This document shows positions 9,673 to 20,762 of a DNA stretch of 51,258 nt, in pieces. The notes under the pieces are model-generated. The model saw nothing but the letters and a program-made list of their open reading frames with translations, had not been told where the DNA came from and did not search any database. How positions within the stretch are numbered: the stretch's first letter is position 1; each line of letters opens with the position of its first letter. The stretch is from contig JAAYBK010000018.1 of assembly GCA_012718885.1 (NCBI GenBank), positions 1 to 51,258 of the forward strand. Direction: 5' to 3'. A program made the translations under genes and the position numbers. The DNA comes from Ruminococcus sp. GTDB taxonomy: Bacteria > Bacillota > Clostridia > Oscillospirales > Ruminococcaceae.

Positions 9673-10818
9673 TCAGAGATCGAGCTTTGAACGCAGCTTC
9701 TCAAAGAAGCTCTGGCGCTTCGCATAATTTTTCTCGCTCAGAGAGCTTTCAAATTCCTTCAGCAGCTCTTTCTGCTTCTTGGAAAGATTCTTCGGAACTT
9801 CAACATATATCTTAACATACTGGTTTCCTCTCTCGGTGCGGTGGAGCTTCTTGACGCCCTTGCCCTTGAGACGGAATACTGTACCGGTCTGTGTGCCCTC
9901 GCTTATGTTGTATTTAACGTCGCCGTCAATGGTCGGAACAGTGATCTCTGCACCGAGAACGGCTTCCATATAAGTAACAGGGATATCGCAGTGTATGTCA
10001 TAGCCCTCACGCTTGAACAGCGGATGCGACTTTACGATTATGTTGATAAGGAGATCGCCGGAAGGTCCGCCGTTTATTCCGCAGTCGCCCTGGCCGCTGA
10101 GACGGATAGTCTGTCCGTCATCTATACCTGCCGGGATATCAACGGATACGGTCTTCTGCATACGAAGTCTTCCTATGCCACGGCATTTCGGACAGGGATT
10201 GGTGATGATCTTGCCCTTTCCGTTACAGTGAGGACATGGCTTTGTAGAGGATATAGCGCCGAATGGAGTACGCTGAGTGGTCTTGACGGTACCTCTTCCC
10301 TGACAGTCAGGACATATATCGGCAGAGGTGCCCTCGTTTGCACCTGTACCCTTGCAGGCTTCACAGACGCACATACGGTTTATTTTTAGCTCCTGCTTCT
10401 TGCCTGTGCAGGCATCCATGAAGTTGATTGTTGCAGTTTCCTGAAGGTCAGCGCCTCTTCTCGGAGCGTTGGCAGAGTTGCCTCTTGTAGCGCCGCCGCC
10501 GAAGCCGAAGCCGCCGAATATACTTCCGAGGATATCGTCCATATCGAAGCCGCCGAAGCCGCCCATACCGCCTTCTCCGCCGTAGTTCGGATCAACGCCT
10601 GCGTGACCGAACTGATCGTATCTTGCACGCTTTTCCGGATCGGAAAGGACTTCATTTGCCTCGTTTATCTCCTGGAACTTCTCCACATAAGAAGGGTCGT
10701 CCGGATGAAGGTCAGGGTGATTCTCTCTTGCCTTTTTACGGAAAGCCTTTTTTATCTCATCCTCAGAAGCACCCTTCTGGATGCCGAGGACTTCATAATA
10801 ATCTCTTTTTTCAGCCAT
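9673..10818 (-). CDS. dnaJ: Chaperone DnaJ
   Basis: J-domain MAEKRDYYEVLGIQKGASEDEIKKAFRKKA, G/F-rich region, four CxxCxGxG-type zinc motifs. Confidence 0.97.
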   Translation of the reverse strand: MAEKRDYYEVLGIQKGASEDEIKKAFRKKARENHPDLHPDDPSYVEKFQEINEANEVLSDPEKRARYDQFGHAGVDPNYGGEGGMGGFGGFDMDDILGSIFGGFGFGGGATRGNSANAPRRGADLQETATINFMDACTGKKQELKINRMCVCEACKGTGANEGTSADICPDCQGRGTVKTTQRTPFGAISSTKPCPHCNGKGKIITNPCPKCRGIGRLRMQKTVSVDIPAGIDDGQTIRLSGQGDCGINGGPSGDLLINIIVKSHPLFKREGYDIHCDIPVTYMEAVLGAEITVPTIDGDVKYNISEGTQTGTVFRLKGKGVKKLHRTERGNQYVKIYVEVPKNLSKKQKELLKEFESSLSEKNYAKRQSFFEKLRSKLDL

Positions 10819-10831
10819 ATACTATTCTCCT

Positions 10832-10926
10832 TATTAGTGAGTAGTGAGTAGAAAGTAGAGAGTAGTCAGCAGTATTTGCTGCCTTAAAGGAGCACTACTT
10901 TCTACTTCCTTATTTCTGCTTACTAA
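10832..10926. repeat. Imperfect intergenic palindrome (low-complexity gtag-rich)
   Basis: attagtgagtagtgagtagaaagtagagagtagt...actactttctacttccttatttctgcttactaat. Confidence 0.6.
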
Positions 10927-10933
10927 TATGCCA

Positions 10934-10959
10934 TTAGGGCGAAACGAATTTCGCCCTAA
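10934..10959. other. Perfect stem-loop between the small ORF and dnaJ
   Basis: ttagggcgaaa-cgaa-tttcgccctaa. Confidence 0.75.
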
Positions 10960-10967
10960 AAGTTTCA

Positions 10968-11129
10968 TCAATTTTGTACCTGTTCCTCGTATTTGCTTAC
11001 GCCGTCATAGGTCTTTCCGGCATTGTTATCTGCAACACCGCCGAACCATTTGAGGCCGCACCATATCAATAAGCCAAATCCGATTATCAGGGCTATGGTC
11101 AGGATCTTCTTTTTAAAGTCTTTTCCCAT
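10968..11129 (-). CDS. Small membrane protein (53 aa) between dnaK and dnaJ
   Basis: Minus-strand translation MGKDFKKKILTIALIIGFGLLIWCGLKWFGGVADNNAGKTYDGVSKYEEQVQN; one TM segment; starts about 5 nt after the dnaK stop. Below the ORF-track length cutoff. Confidence 0.65.
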   Translation of the reverse strand: MGKDFKKKILTIALIIGFGLLIWCGLKWFGGVADNNAGKTYDGVSKYEEQVQN

Positions 11130-11134
11130 AGTTA

Positions 11135-12997
11135 TCAGACTTCTGTAAAGTCTGCGTCAACTACTCCGTCATCGCTGCCGCCCTGAGCGCCTGCGTCAGC
11201 AGCTCCGCCCATGTTAGCGAACTGTGAAGGATCTATGCCGCCTGCACCGCCGTTAGGGTTAGCCTGCTGATAGATCTTTGCGGAGAGATCGTAGAATGCC
11301 TTCTGGAGGTCTTCCTTCAGAGTCTTTATCTCGTCAGCGTTGTCTGCTGCGATAGCGGACTTGAGGGCTGTGCACTTAGCCTCGATATTTGACTTCTCAT
11401 CAGCAGATACCTTATCGCCGAAGTCTGTGAGAGCCTTTTCGCACTGGAATACCAGGTTTTCAGCCTCGTTCTTGTTGTCAACAGCTTCACGGCGCTTCTT
11501 ATCCTCAGCAGCGTACTGCTCAGCTTCCTTTACAGCCTTATCGATATCGTCCTTGGACATATTTGTAGAAGAAGTGATAGTGATGTTCTGCTCCTTGCCT
11601 GTGCCCAGGTCCTTAGCGGAAACGTGAACGATACCGTTCTGGTCGATATCGAATGTTACCTCGATCTGAGGGATTCCTCTTGGTGCAGGAGCGATACCGT
11701 CGAGACGGAATGTACCGAGCTGCTTGTTGTCTCTTGCGAACTCACGCTCACCCTGGAGAACGTTGATATCAACGGCAGGCTGATTGTCTGCGTAAGTTGA
11801 GAATACCTGAGACTTCTTTGTAGGTATAGTTGTATTTCTCTCGATCATTCTTGTGCATACGCCGCCGGCAGTTTCGATACCAAGTGAAAGCGGAGTTACA
11901 TCGAGAAGGAGGAGACCGTTCTTAACGTCGCCGCCAAGAACACCGCCCTGGTATGCAGCACCGAGAGCTACGCACTCATCAGGGTTGATGCCCTTGAATG
12001 GCTCCTTGCCGATGAGCTTCTTTACAGCTTCCTGAACAGCAGGGATTCTTGAAGAACCGCCGACCATGAGAACCTTGTTGATCTCAGAGATGCTGAGACC
12101 GGAATCATCGAGAGCCTGTCTTACAGGTCCCATTGTAGCCTCAACGAGGTCAGCAGTGAGCTCGTTGAACTTAGCCTGTGTAAGAGTGAGGTCGAGGTGC
12201 TTAGGAGTACCTGTAGCGTCAACTGTTATGAACGGGATGTTGATGTTTGAAGTTGTTGTGGATGAGAGCTCGATCTTAGCCTTTTCAGCAGCATCCTTGA
12301 GTCTCTGTGCAGCCATCTTGTCAGCTGAGAGGTCGATGCCCTCTGTCTTCTTGAACTCGTCAACGATCCAGTTGATTATGCGCTGGTCGAAGTCATCACC
12401 GCCGAGACGGTTATTACCTGCTGTAGCAAGTACCTGCTGAACGTCCTCACCCATTTCGATGATAGATACATCGAAGGTACCGCCGCCCAGGTCGTATACC
12501 ATAACTGTCTGCTCTTCTTCCTTGTCGATACCGTAGGAGAGTGCGGCAGCTGTAGGCTCGTTGATGATACGTCTTACAGTAAGACCCGCGATCTGTCCGG
12601 CATCCTTAGTAGCCTGTCTCTGTGAGTCTGTGAAGTAAGCAGGAACTGTGATAACAGCCTCTGTAACTGTCTCGCCGAGGTAAGCCTCAGCGTCAGCCTT
12701 CAGCTTCTGGAGGATCATGGATGAGATCTCCTGAGGAGTATAGTTCTTGCCGTCGATAGCTACTTTATAATCAGAACCCATGTGTCTCTTGATAGAAGAA
12801 ACTGTTCTGTCGTGGTTTGTGATAGCCTGTCTCTTAGCCACCTGGCCTACGAGACGCTCGCCGTTGTTTGTGAAAGCAACGACTGAAGGGGTTGTTCTTG
12901 CACCCTCATTGTTAGGGATGACAACAGCGTTGCCGCCTTCCATAACGGCTACGCAAGAGTTAGTTGTACCAAGGTCGATACCAATAATTTTTCCCAT
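11135..12997 (-). CDS. dnaK: Chaperone DnaK (Hsp70)
   Basis: [50 protein letters not shown]. Confidence 0.99.
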   Translation of the reverse strand: MGKIIGIDLGTTNSCVAVMEGGNAVVIPNNEGARTTPSVVAFTNNGERLVGQVAKRQAITNHDRTVSSIKRHMGSDYKVAIDGKNYTPQEISSMILQKLKADAEAYLGETVTEAVITVPAYFTDSQRQATKDAGQIAGLTVRRIINEPTAAALSYGIDKEEEQTVMVYDLGGGTFDVSIIEMGEDVQQVLATAGNNRLGGDDFDQRIINWIVDEFKKTEGIDLSADKMAAQRLKDAAEKAKIELSSTTTSNINIPFITVDATGTPKHLDLTLTQAKFNELTADLVEATMGPVRQALDDSGLSISEINKVLMVGGSSRIPAVQEAVKKLIGKEPFKGINPDECVALGAAYQGGVLGGDVKNGLLLLDVTPLSLGIETAGGVCTRMIERNTTIPTKKSQVFSTYADNQPAVDINVLQGEREFARDNKQLGTFRLDGIAPAPRGIPQIEVTFDIDQNGIVHVSAKDLGTGKEQNITITSSTNMSKDDIDKAVKEAEQYAAEDKKRREAVDNKNEAENLVFQCEKALTDFGDKVSADEKSNIEAKCTALKSAIAADNADEIKTLKEDLQKAFYDLSAKIYQQANPNGGAGGIDPSQFANMGGAADAGAQGGSDDGVVDADFTEV

Positions 12998-13022
12998 AAT
13001 AATTACCTCCTGATCTATAAAC

Positions 13023-13142
13023 CATCAGCCGGGATATTTAGCCTTCAGCCAATGGGGTCCGCTCTGCGGACGGATTTGTTTGCTTAATGAATGATCTTTG
13101 TGCCTGAGCCATAAGCTAATGGCTGAAGGCTGACCGCTGATA
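13023..13142. repeat. Imperfect intergenic palindrome between grpE and dnaK
   Basis: catcagccgggatatttagccttcagccaat pairs with taatggctgaaggctgaccgctgat. Confidence 0.65.
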
Positions 13143-13143
13143 A

Positions 13144-13722
13144 CTAAACTGCAACAGCCACCATAGCGGGTCTTACCAGCTTATCGCCGACCATGTAGCC
13201 CTTCTGGAATACCTGGCATACGTGATTGCTGGCGTAGTCTGTACCGTCAAGCTGCTGGATAGCGTTGTGGATGTTGGGATCAAATTCAGCTCCGAGAGCT
13301 TCGACTTCCTTTACATTCATCTTGCTGAGGAAATCCTGGAGCTGTCCCCAGATCATCTGCATACCGTTCTTGAAGTTCTCGTCTGAGCAGTCGGCTTCGA
13401 GGGAACGTTCAAAGCTGTCTATAACAGGCAGCAGCTTATCTATGCACTGAACAGAAGCGTCCTGATAGATACCGGTCTTCTCCTTAGCTGTCCTTTTTCT
13501 GAAATTGTCGTACTCGGCGAAGAGCCTGATGTACTTATCGTTTGCCTCGTGAAGTGATTCCTCCAGCTCGGCGAACTGTGAAGCGGTATCGTTGTATTCG
13601 CTCACTGCATCGTCCTCGTCGGTATCCGCAGTCTCGATGTCTTCAGATACTTCCTCGGGAGTTTCAGCTGTTTCTTCTTCCAGCTCTTCAGCAGGATCAT
13701 TTATCTTGTCGCTGATATCCAT
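13144..13722 (-). CDS. grpE: Nucleotide exchange factor GrpE
   Basis: YDNFRKRTAKEK...VLPVIDSFERSL...EALGAEFDPNIHNAI; start at MDISDKIND behind an aaaggag SD. Confidence 0.95.
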   Translation of the reverse strand: MDISDKINDPAEELEEETAETPEEVSEDIETADTDEDDAVSEYNDTASQFAELEESLHEANDKYIRLFAEYDNFRKRTAKEKTGIYQDASVQCIDKLLPVIDSFERSLEADCSDENFKNGMQMIWGQLQDFLSKMNVKEVEALGAEFDPNIHNAIQQLDGTDYASNHVCQVFQKGYMVGDKLVRPAMVAVAV

Positions 13723-13738
13723 TTCACATTCTCCTTTC

Positions 13739-14809
13739 CTACGGCTTTCCGCTGGTGTCAGCGGCACCGCCGTTAATTATGTCATCGCTGTCTCCTGACA
13801 TGAGGTAAGATATCTTCTGTGTCAGGTAGTCAACATAGGGGATGATCTTTTTGTAATCGACTCTCATGGGGCCTATTACTCCGAGAGAGCCGGCCTCCTT
13901 GCCGCCCTTGCGGTACTTGGAGACTATAAGGCTGGAATTGCCTATTGCAAAGCTGTTGTTTTCCGAGCCGAACTTGACCTGTATTCCGCTGAAAGCATCT
14001 TCAAGCAGGTTACTGAGTCCGTCCTTATGCTCGATGAATCTTACGACCTCCATTTTATCCAGCTCATCACAGGAGAGGAGCTTTTCGCCGCCCTTGACAG
14101 TGAGCTCCTGCTGGCGCAGATCCTCCGAAAGCTCTGAGATACCCTTCACAAGCGGTGAAAGGGAGATCATATAAGCGCTTACGGCAGCTACCATCTTATC
14201 GAACATTTCCTCGGAAAGATCCTCTACGGAGATACCGTTGAGGTTTTCTTCTATATAATGTGTAAAGAATTCAAGCTGTTCGTGGCTGAGGTCGAATTCC
14301 AGGCGGCAGGCCTTGTTCTTTATGCTTCCGCTTGAGGTTATCAGCAGTATTACATACAGCCTCTTGCCGGTGGGGATGACTTCTACCTTTGATATTACCG
14401 AGAATCTTGGCGCTGGATTCGTGACTACTGCGGCGCAGTGGGTGAGCTCTGTGAGAGCGGCAGCTGCGTTCTGTATCAGCAGTTCCTCCGGCGTATCCTC
14501 AGTGCCGAGCATCTCGTCCAGTCTTTGTTTCTCCTCATCGGAGAGCTCCGGCGGTGTCATCAGCTCATCGATATAGAGCCTGTATCCCATGAAAGTAGGT
14601 ACTCTTCCGGCGGAGGTGTGGGGCTGTTCAAGGTAGCCCATTTGTTCCAGAGCCGCCATATCATTTCTTATAGTAGCAGCTGAAACGTTGATATGTTCAA
14701 GCTTTGAGATCGCTTTCGAGCCGACGGGTTCGCCTGTCCTGACATATTCGTCCACAATTGCAGCGAGTATTTTCAGCTTTCTGTCGTCCACGATCACACG
14801 CCCTTTCAT
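13739..14809 (-). CDS. hrcA: Heat-inducible transcription repressor HrcA
   Basis: LKILAAIVDEYVRTGEPVGSKAIS...SAATIRNDMAALEQMGYLEQPHTSAGRVPT. Confidence 0.97.
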   Translation of the reverse strand: MKGRVIVDDRKLKILAAIVDEYVRTGEPVGSKAISKLEHINVSAATIRNDMAALEQMGYLEQPHTSAGRVPTFMGYRLYIDELMTPPELSDEEKQRLDEMLGTEDTPEELLIQNAAAALTELTHCAAVVTNPAPRFSVISKVEVIPTGKRLYVILLITSSGSIKNKACRLEFDLSHEQLEFFTHYIEENLNGISVEDLSEEMFDKMVAAVSAYMISLSPLVKGISELSEDLRQQELTVKGGEKLLSCDELDKMEVVRFIEHKDGLSNLLEDAFSGIQVKFGSENNSFAIGNSSLIVSKYRKGGKEAGSLGVIGPMRVDYKKIIPYVDYLTQKISYLMSGDSDDIINGGAADTSGKP

Positions 14810-14815
14810 TATCGT

Positions 14816-14842
14816 TTAGCACTCTTCGTCTCCGAGTGCTAA
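14816..14842 (-). promoter_or_regulatory. CIRCE operator (HrcA binding site)
   Basis: Perfect TTAGCACTC-N9-GAGTGCTAA. Confidence 0.98.
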
Positions 14843-14846
14843 ATAT

Positions 14847-14875
14847 AATTTATCACTATTATTGCGCTTTGTCAA
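14847..14875 (-). promoter_or_regulatory. Sigma-A-like promoter of the hrcA operon
   Basis: Minus strand TTGACA - 17 nt - TAAATT directly upstream of CIRCE. Confidence 0.75.
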
Positions 14876-15111
14876 GGGATTTATTCATTTTCGGCATTTT
14901 GAATAAAAACCTGTGATGCTGCTGTGAAAATCTGACATTTTTCGTTGCTCTGCCGGACCGGCTCCCTTGGGTGTGTAAAAATATATCTGCGGATAAGGCA
15001 TCGGGGCAGAACTGCTGTATACAGGCAGTTAATCTTGTTCGACAGTACATAACAGCATTGTGCAAAATGCTGAAAAAACGAGACGAGTTTTGTAAAATAC
15101 GGCAAGTTCTA

Positions 15112-15140
15112 TTGACATAACATCTGCTATTTGTTATAAT
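15112..15140 (+). promoter_or_regulatory. Sigma-A-like promoter for the polysaccharide cluster
   Basis: TTGACA - 17 nt - TATAAT. Confidence 0.85.
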
Positions 15141-15234
15141 GATTTTGATACTGCTTTGGCAGAACCGCTTATATAGAGAAATTCCGGATAAAATATATTA
15201 AAAGGAGACACTGCGGTATTTCCGCAGGATCATT

Positions 15235-16623
15235 ATGAACAGTAAAAGAGACCGTTATAAAAGATTGATAACCTTCGGTGCCGCAATGGTGCTGATGGCA
15301 GTGCTTACGGGTTTTTTTGCGTATGTCTGGTATGAATACTACAGTGAAGCCATTATCCTGCCCTACTACAGGCGAGGCAACTGGACTCTCATAGGCATAT
15401 ACAGCCTGCTGATAGTCCTCTTCTTCAAGGCCTACGGCGGCTTCAAGCTGGGGTACCTGAAAAAGACGGATATGCTGTTCTCGCAGCTGATATCCATGGC
15501 CTGCGTCAACGGCGTGACATACTTCCTGATAAGCCTTATCGGCCGCCATTTCATGGATGGCCTTCCCCTGCTGCTGCTCACACTGGTTGATTTCGGCTTC
15601 ATAGCCGTATGGACAGTCTTCACAGCCAAGCTCTTCTTTATGATATACCCTCCGAGGAGGCTTATCATCCTCTACGGCAGTCATCAGGCCGCCGCTCTTG
15701 TAATGAAGATGAGCCAGCGTGTGGACAAGTATATGATATGCGAATCAGTCAGCATACATGAGGACAGCGAGACTATCAAGGAGCTGATACTCAAGTACGA
15801 GGGTGTGATAATCTGCGATATACCGGCAGAACAGCGCAATGACTACCTGAAGTTCTGCTTCGAGCGCTCTAAGAGAGCCTATATAGCTCCGAAAATATCG
15901 GACATTATAATAAGAGGTGCAGACGATATCCGCCTCTTCGATACACCGCTTCTGCTCTGCCGTAATTACGGACTTGATGTTGAGCAGCGCATACTCAAGA
16001 GGATATTTGATATAGTATTCTCACTTATAGCCCTTGTTCCGGCAGCTCCCTTCATGCTGATATCAGCTCTGGCGATAAAGCTGTACGACGGCGGCCCTGT
16101 ACTTTATAAGCAGAAGAGACTGACTATTGATGACAAGGAATTCTATGTGTATAAATTCCGCAGTATGATAGTCAACGCCGAAAAGGACGGCAAGCCAAGA
16201 CTTGCCTCGGAAGAGGATGACCGTATCACTCCTGTGGGAAAGATACTTAGGAAATTCCGTATTGACGAATTTCCTCAGCTCCTCAATATACTGAAGGGCG
16301 ATATGTCAGTGGTAGGTCCCAGACCGGAGAGACCTGAGCTGGCTCAGGAATACGAAAAGGAGATGCCGGAGTTCGAGTTCCGCCTCAAGGTGAAAGCCGG
16401 ACTTACAGGCTATGCACAGGTAACGGGAGTATATGATACCTCCCCGTATGATAAGTTGAAAATGGATCTTATGTATATCGAGAATTTCTCGATCAGACTT
16501 GATCTGCAAATAATACTGATGACTATAAAAACAATGCTGTTCCCGCCCAAGACAAATGCGGAAACGGAAGAAAGTGTGCTCGGAATACACCAGAGCACAG
16601 GAAAAGAGGAAAATAACAAATGA
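15235..16623 (+). CDS. Undecaprenyl-phosphate sugar phosphotransferase (WbaP/WcaJ type)
   Basis: 462 aa; N-terminal TMs, C-terminal KRIFDIVFSLIALVPAAP...YKQKRLTIDDKEFYVYKFRSM...DEFPQLLNILKGDMSVVGPRPERPE. Confidence 0.95.
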   Translation: MNSKRDRYKRLITFGAAMVLMAVLTGFFAYVWYEYYSEAIILPYYRRGNWTLIGIYSLLIVLFFKAYGGFKLGYLKKTDMLFSQLISMACVNGVTYFLISLIGRHFMDGLPLLLLTLVDFGFIAVWTVFTAKLFFMIYPPRRLIILYGSHQAAALVMKMSQRVDKYMICESVSIHEDSETIKELILKYEGVIICDIPAEQRNDYLKFCFERSKRAYIAPKISDIIIRGADDIRLFDTPLLLCRNYGLDVEQRILKRIFDIVFSLIALVPAAPFMLISALAIKLYDGGPVLYKQKRLTIDDKEFYVYKFRSMIVNAEKDGKPRLASEEDDRITPVGKILRKFRIDEFPQLLNILKGDMSVVGPRPERPELAQEYEKEMPEFEFRLKVKAGLTGYAQVTGVYDTSPYDKLKMDLMYIENFSIRLDLQIILMTIKTMLFPPKTNAETEESVLGIHQSTGKEENNK

Positions 16624-17684
16624 AGATCACAGCAGTGATAATGGCAGGCGGAAGAGGCGAGCGCTTCTGGCCTAAGAGCCGTAATTCTTGCCCGAAGCAG
16701 TTCCTTTCGCTCACTTCTGACAGAGAGACTATGATACAGAAAACCGTGAAGAGGCTCAGTCCGCTGGTGGCAGCCGAGGATATCTATATCGTTACAAATG
16801 CCGCATATAAGAGCCTCGTAAAGGATCAGCTTCCGGATGTGCCGGAGGAGAATATCCTGGCAGAGCCTTGTGCAAGGAATACAGCTCCCTGTATTGCCTT
16901 TGCAGCAGCGGTCATTGGCAGGAAGTATGATGACGCTATCATGCTGGTGCTCCCCTCAGATCACCTCATAGGCTATGAGAATATCTACATCAAAACGCTG
17001 AAGAAGGCTGTTTCTGTGGCAGAGAACGGAAAGAATCTGGTAACTATCGGAATCACTCCTACCTACCCCGAGACAGGCTACGGCTACATCAATTTCGGCG
17101 ATGAAGCCGGCGATGCATACAATGTTGAGCGCTTTGTTGAAAAGCCTGATCTTCCTACTGCCAAGCAGTACCTCGCTTCCGGAAAGTATCTCTGGAACAG
17201 CGGTATGTTCGTATGGAAGATCTCCTCTGTCATGGCGAATCTGAAGGAGTTCATGCCCGATATATATGATGGTGCTCTCCGTATCGGCGAGAGCTTCGGC
17301 ACAGACAGCTTTGAGGAAACACTTGTGAAGGAGTTCACAGCCTTTACCTCCGAGTCGATCGACTTCGGTATCATGGAAAAGGCTGAGGATATATATACTA
17401 TCCCAGGCAGCTTCGGCTGGGACGATGTGGGAAGCTGGCTGGCTGTTGAGCGTATAAACGAGACTGACGACGATAAGAACTACATCGACGGCGATGTTAT
17501 AACAGTTGATTCCAAGCGTACAACTGTATGCGGCGGAAAGCGACTGATCGCTGCCATCGGTACAAGGGATATCGTCATAGTTGATACAGACGATGTGCTG
17601 CTGGTATGCTCAAAGAACAGCACTCAGGACGTTAAAAAGGCTATCGCTCAGCTCAAGGAGCAGGGCAGAACAGAGCTTGTATAA
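16620..17684 (+). CDS. manC: Mannose-1-phosphate guanylyltransferase
   Basis: VIMAGGRGERFWPKSR; FVEKPDLPTAKQYLASGKYLWNSGMF; overlaps the upstream stop by ATGA. Confidence 0.95.
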   Translation: MKITAVIMAGGRGERFWPKSRNSCPKQFLSLTSDRETMIQKTVKRLSPLVAAEDIYIVTNAAYKSLVKDQLPDVPEENILAEPCARNTAPCIAFAAAVIGRKYDDAIMLVLPSDHLIGYENIYIKTLKKAVSVAENGKNLVTIGITPTYPETGYGYINFGDEAGDAYNVERFVEKPDLPTAKQYLASGKYLWNSGMFVWKISSVMANLKEFMPDIYDGALRIGESFGTDSFEETLVKEFTAFTSESIDFGIMEKAEDIYTIPGSFGWDDVGSWLAVERINETDDDKNYIDGDVITVDSKRTTVCGGKRLIAAIGTRDIVIVDTDDVLLVCSKNSTQDVKKAIAQLKEQGRTELV

Positions 17685-17698
17685 AATAAGGAATAAAA

Positions 17699-18939
<1,241 letters not shown>

Positions 18940-18959
18940 TAAACGAAAGGGATGATCTG

Positions 18960-19367
18960 ATGTTCCTGTTCATTATAATAATAGCACTGATCGCTGTTGG
19001 AATGTGGTATCTGAGAAAGCAGAGTATGTCAGGCGGAAGAGACTACGGTGACGACAGCGGAATAGATCTGCTGCCGTATGTCAGCAATAATAAAAAGGAT
19101 GATACTCCGACTGTGCTGAGAGAATCTTCAAGCGGCTACCTGAAAACTGCCGTACTGCTCAAACTGGATGCCTATAATGCTTTTATGGTATCCCTTGAGG
19201 ATGGCAATATGTCACGTTCTGACGCTTTGGAGAAGTATAATACAGTAAAAAATCTGCCTATGAGCAAGGCTCAGTTCGGACAAAAAGGTTTTGATGTCCA
19301 GGATGTCAATATCTATATCGCCGGACTTGAAGCTAAGATCGAAGAGAAGATCAATGAACTGCGTTAA
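18960..19367 (+). CDS. Hypothetical membrane-anchored protein
   Basis: 135 aa, N-terminal TM, in line with the gmd operon. Confidence 0.6.
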   Translation: MFLFIIIIALIAVGMWYLRKQSMSGGRDYGDDSGIDLLPYVSNNKKDDTPTVLRESSSGYLKTAVLLKLDAYNAFMVSLEDGNMSRSDALEKYNTVKNLPMSKAQFGQKGFDVQDVNIYIAGLEAKIEEKINELR

Positions 19368-19376
19368 AACTGCGCT

Positions 19377-19503
19377 GGTCACATAAAGTGGATATGCCGG
19401 TTACTCGGGGAAAACCTTTCTGAGGAAAGGTTTTTCCCCGAACCCCTTTCCAAAGACTTTTTATATTAGGGATGGCTCTCAATAACCGGTATCCGCTTTG
19501 TGT
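19377..19503. repeat. Nested inverted-repeat intergenic element
   Basis: Outer arms cacataaagtggatatgccggtta / taaccggtatccgctttgtgtg; inner hairpin cggggaaaacctttctgaggaaaggtttttccccg. Confidence 0.65.
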
Positions 19504-19532
19504 GAGCAGCAATAACAGGAAGGTGATGAAGT

Positions 19533-20681
19533 ATGAAGATAACGTTTGATGCGATACCGCTCATTGCGGACAAGATAACTGGAATAGGCTGGTGCGAGGC
19601 AGGTCAGACCATGGCTATGGCCAGGTCATACCCTGAGAACGATTATGAATACAGCTTCTTCACCGATAAGAGCGGAACTGCGCTTGAAAGGATAAGCCCC
19701 TTTGCCGGAGACAATATCGGACTCAACACCTCTAAGTTCCCGAAAAAGCTGTACAGAGGTATGTCCGCCATGCTGCCTGTACCGTATTCGCAGTTTTTCG
19801 GCGGTGATTCAGACGTCACCCACTTTTTCAATTACATCGTTCCTCCGGGAGTAAAGGGAAAGACCGTTGTGACGGTTCACGATATGGTTTACAAGGCTTT
19901 TCCGGAAACAGTCCGCGGCAGGACGAAGCTCATGTTGAACATGGGGCTGAAAAGCTCGATGAAGCGTGCAGATATGATAGTTACGGATTCGGAATTCTCA
20001 AAGTCCGAGATACTGAAATACTTTCCCGAGCACGAGGAAAAGCTGAGGGTAGTTCCCTGCGGAGTGGACAGGGAGCGGTTCTGTCCGTGTACTGACAGGG
20101 AGCGGATCGAAGCCGTTAAATCATCACTTGAAATAGAGGGAGATTATTTCCTCTATCTCGGAACTATCGAGCCGAGAAAGAATCTTGAAAGACTGATAAA
20201 GGCCTACGGACATTTTGTGGACGAGACCGGCGGCAATGCTCCATCACTGGTGCTTGCAGGAGGCAAGGGCTGGCTGTATGACGGCATATTTGCCCGTGTT
20301 AAGTCAATGGGACTTGAGAATAAGGTGCTGTTCACAAAATATGTTCCCTCCGAGGATATGACACCGCTTATGTGCGGGGCCCTGGCATTTGTTTTCCCCT
20401 CTGTATATGAGGGCTTTGGTATGCCGCCTCTTGAAGCGATGGCCTGCGGAGTGCCGGTACTGTGTTCGGGAGAGGCTTCTCTGCCGGAGGTAACAGGCGA
20501 CTGTGCTGTGATATGTGATGCATATTCCATAAAGAGCATTACAAAGGGATTGCTCAGTCTGTATGAGGACGAAGCACTCAGGAAAAGTCTCAGCGAAAGA
20601 GGGCTTGAAAGGGCAAAGCTTTTCACATGGGAGCGCTCGGCTGAGATGCTTATGGAGATATACAGAGAGCTGATGAAATAA
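19533..20681 (+). CDS. Glycosyltransferase family 4-like
   Basis: YLGTIEPRKNLERLIKAY; FVFPSVYEGFGMPPLEAMACGVPVLCS. Confidence 0.9.
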   Translation: MKITFDAIPLIADKITGIGWCEAGQTMAMARSYPENDYEYSFFTDKSGTALERISPFAGDNIGLNTSKFPKKLYRGMSAMLPVPYSQFFGGDSDVTHFFNYIVPPGVKGKTVVTVHDMVYKAFPETVRGRTKLMLNMGLKSSMKRADMIVTDSEFSKSEILKYFPEHEEKLRVVPCGVDRERFCPCTDRERIEAVKSSLEIEGDYFLYLGTIEPRKNLERLIKAYGHFVDETGGNAPSLVLAGGKGWLYDGIFARVKSMGLENKVLFTKYVPSEDMTPLMCGALAFVFPSVYEGFGMPPLEAMACGVPVLCSGEASLPEVTGDCAVICDAYSIKSITKGLLSLYEDEALRKSLSERGLERAKLFTWERSAEMLMEIYRELMK

Positions 20682-20762
20682 ATAGCATGAAAACGGTTCT
20701 GAAGACCGTTTCGGCTATAGCAGCCATGCCGGACAAAAGTACGGAATGCGGGGGGATTCGTT

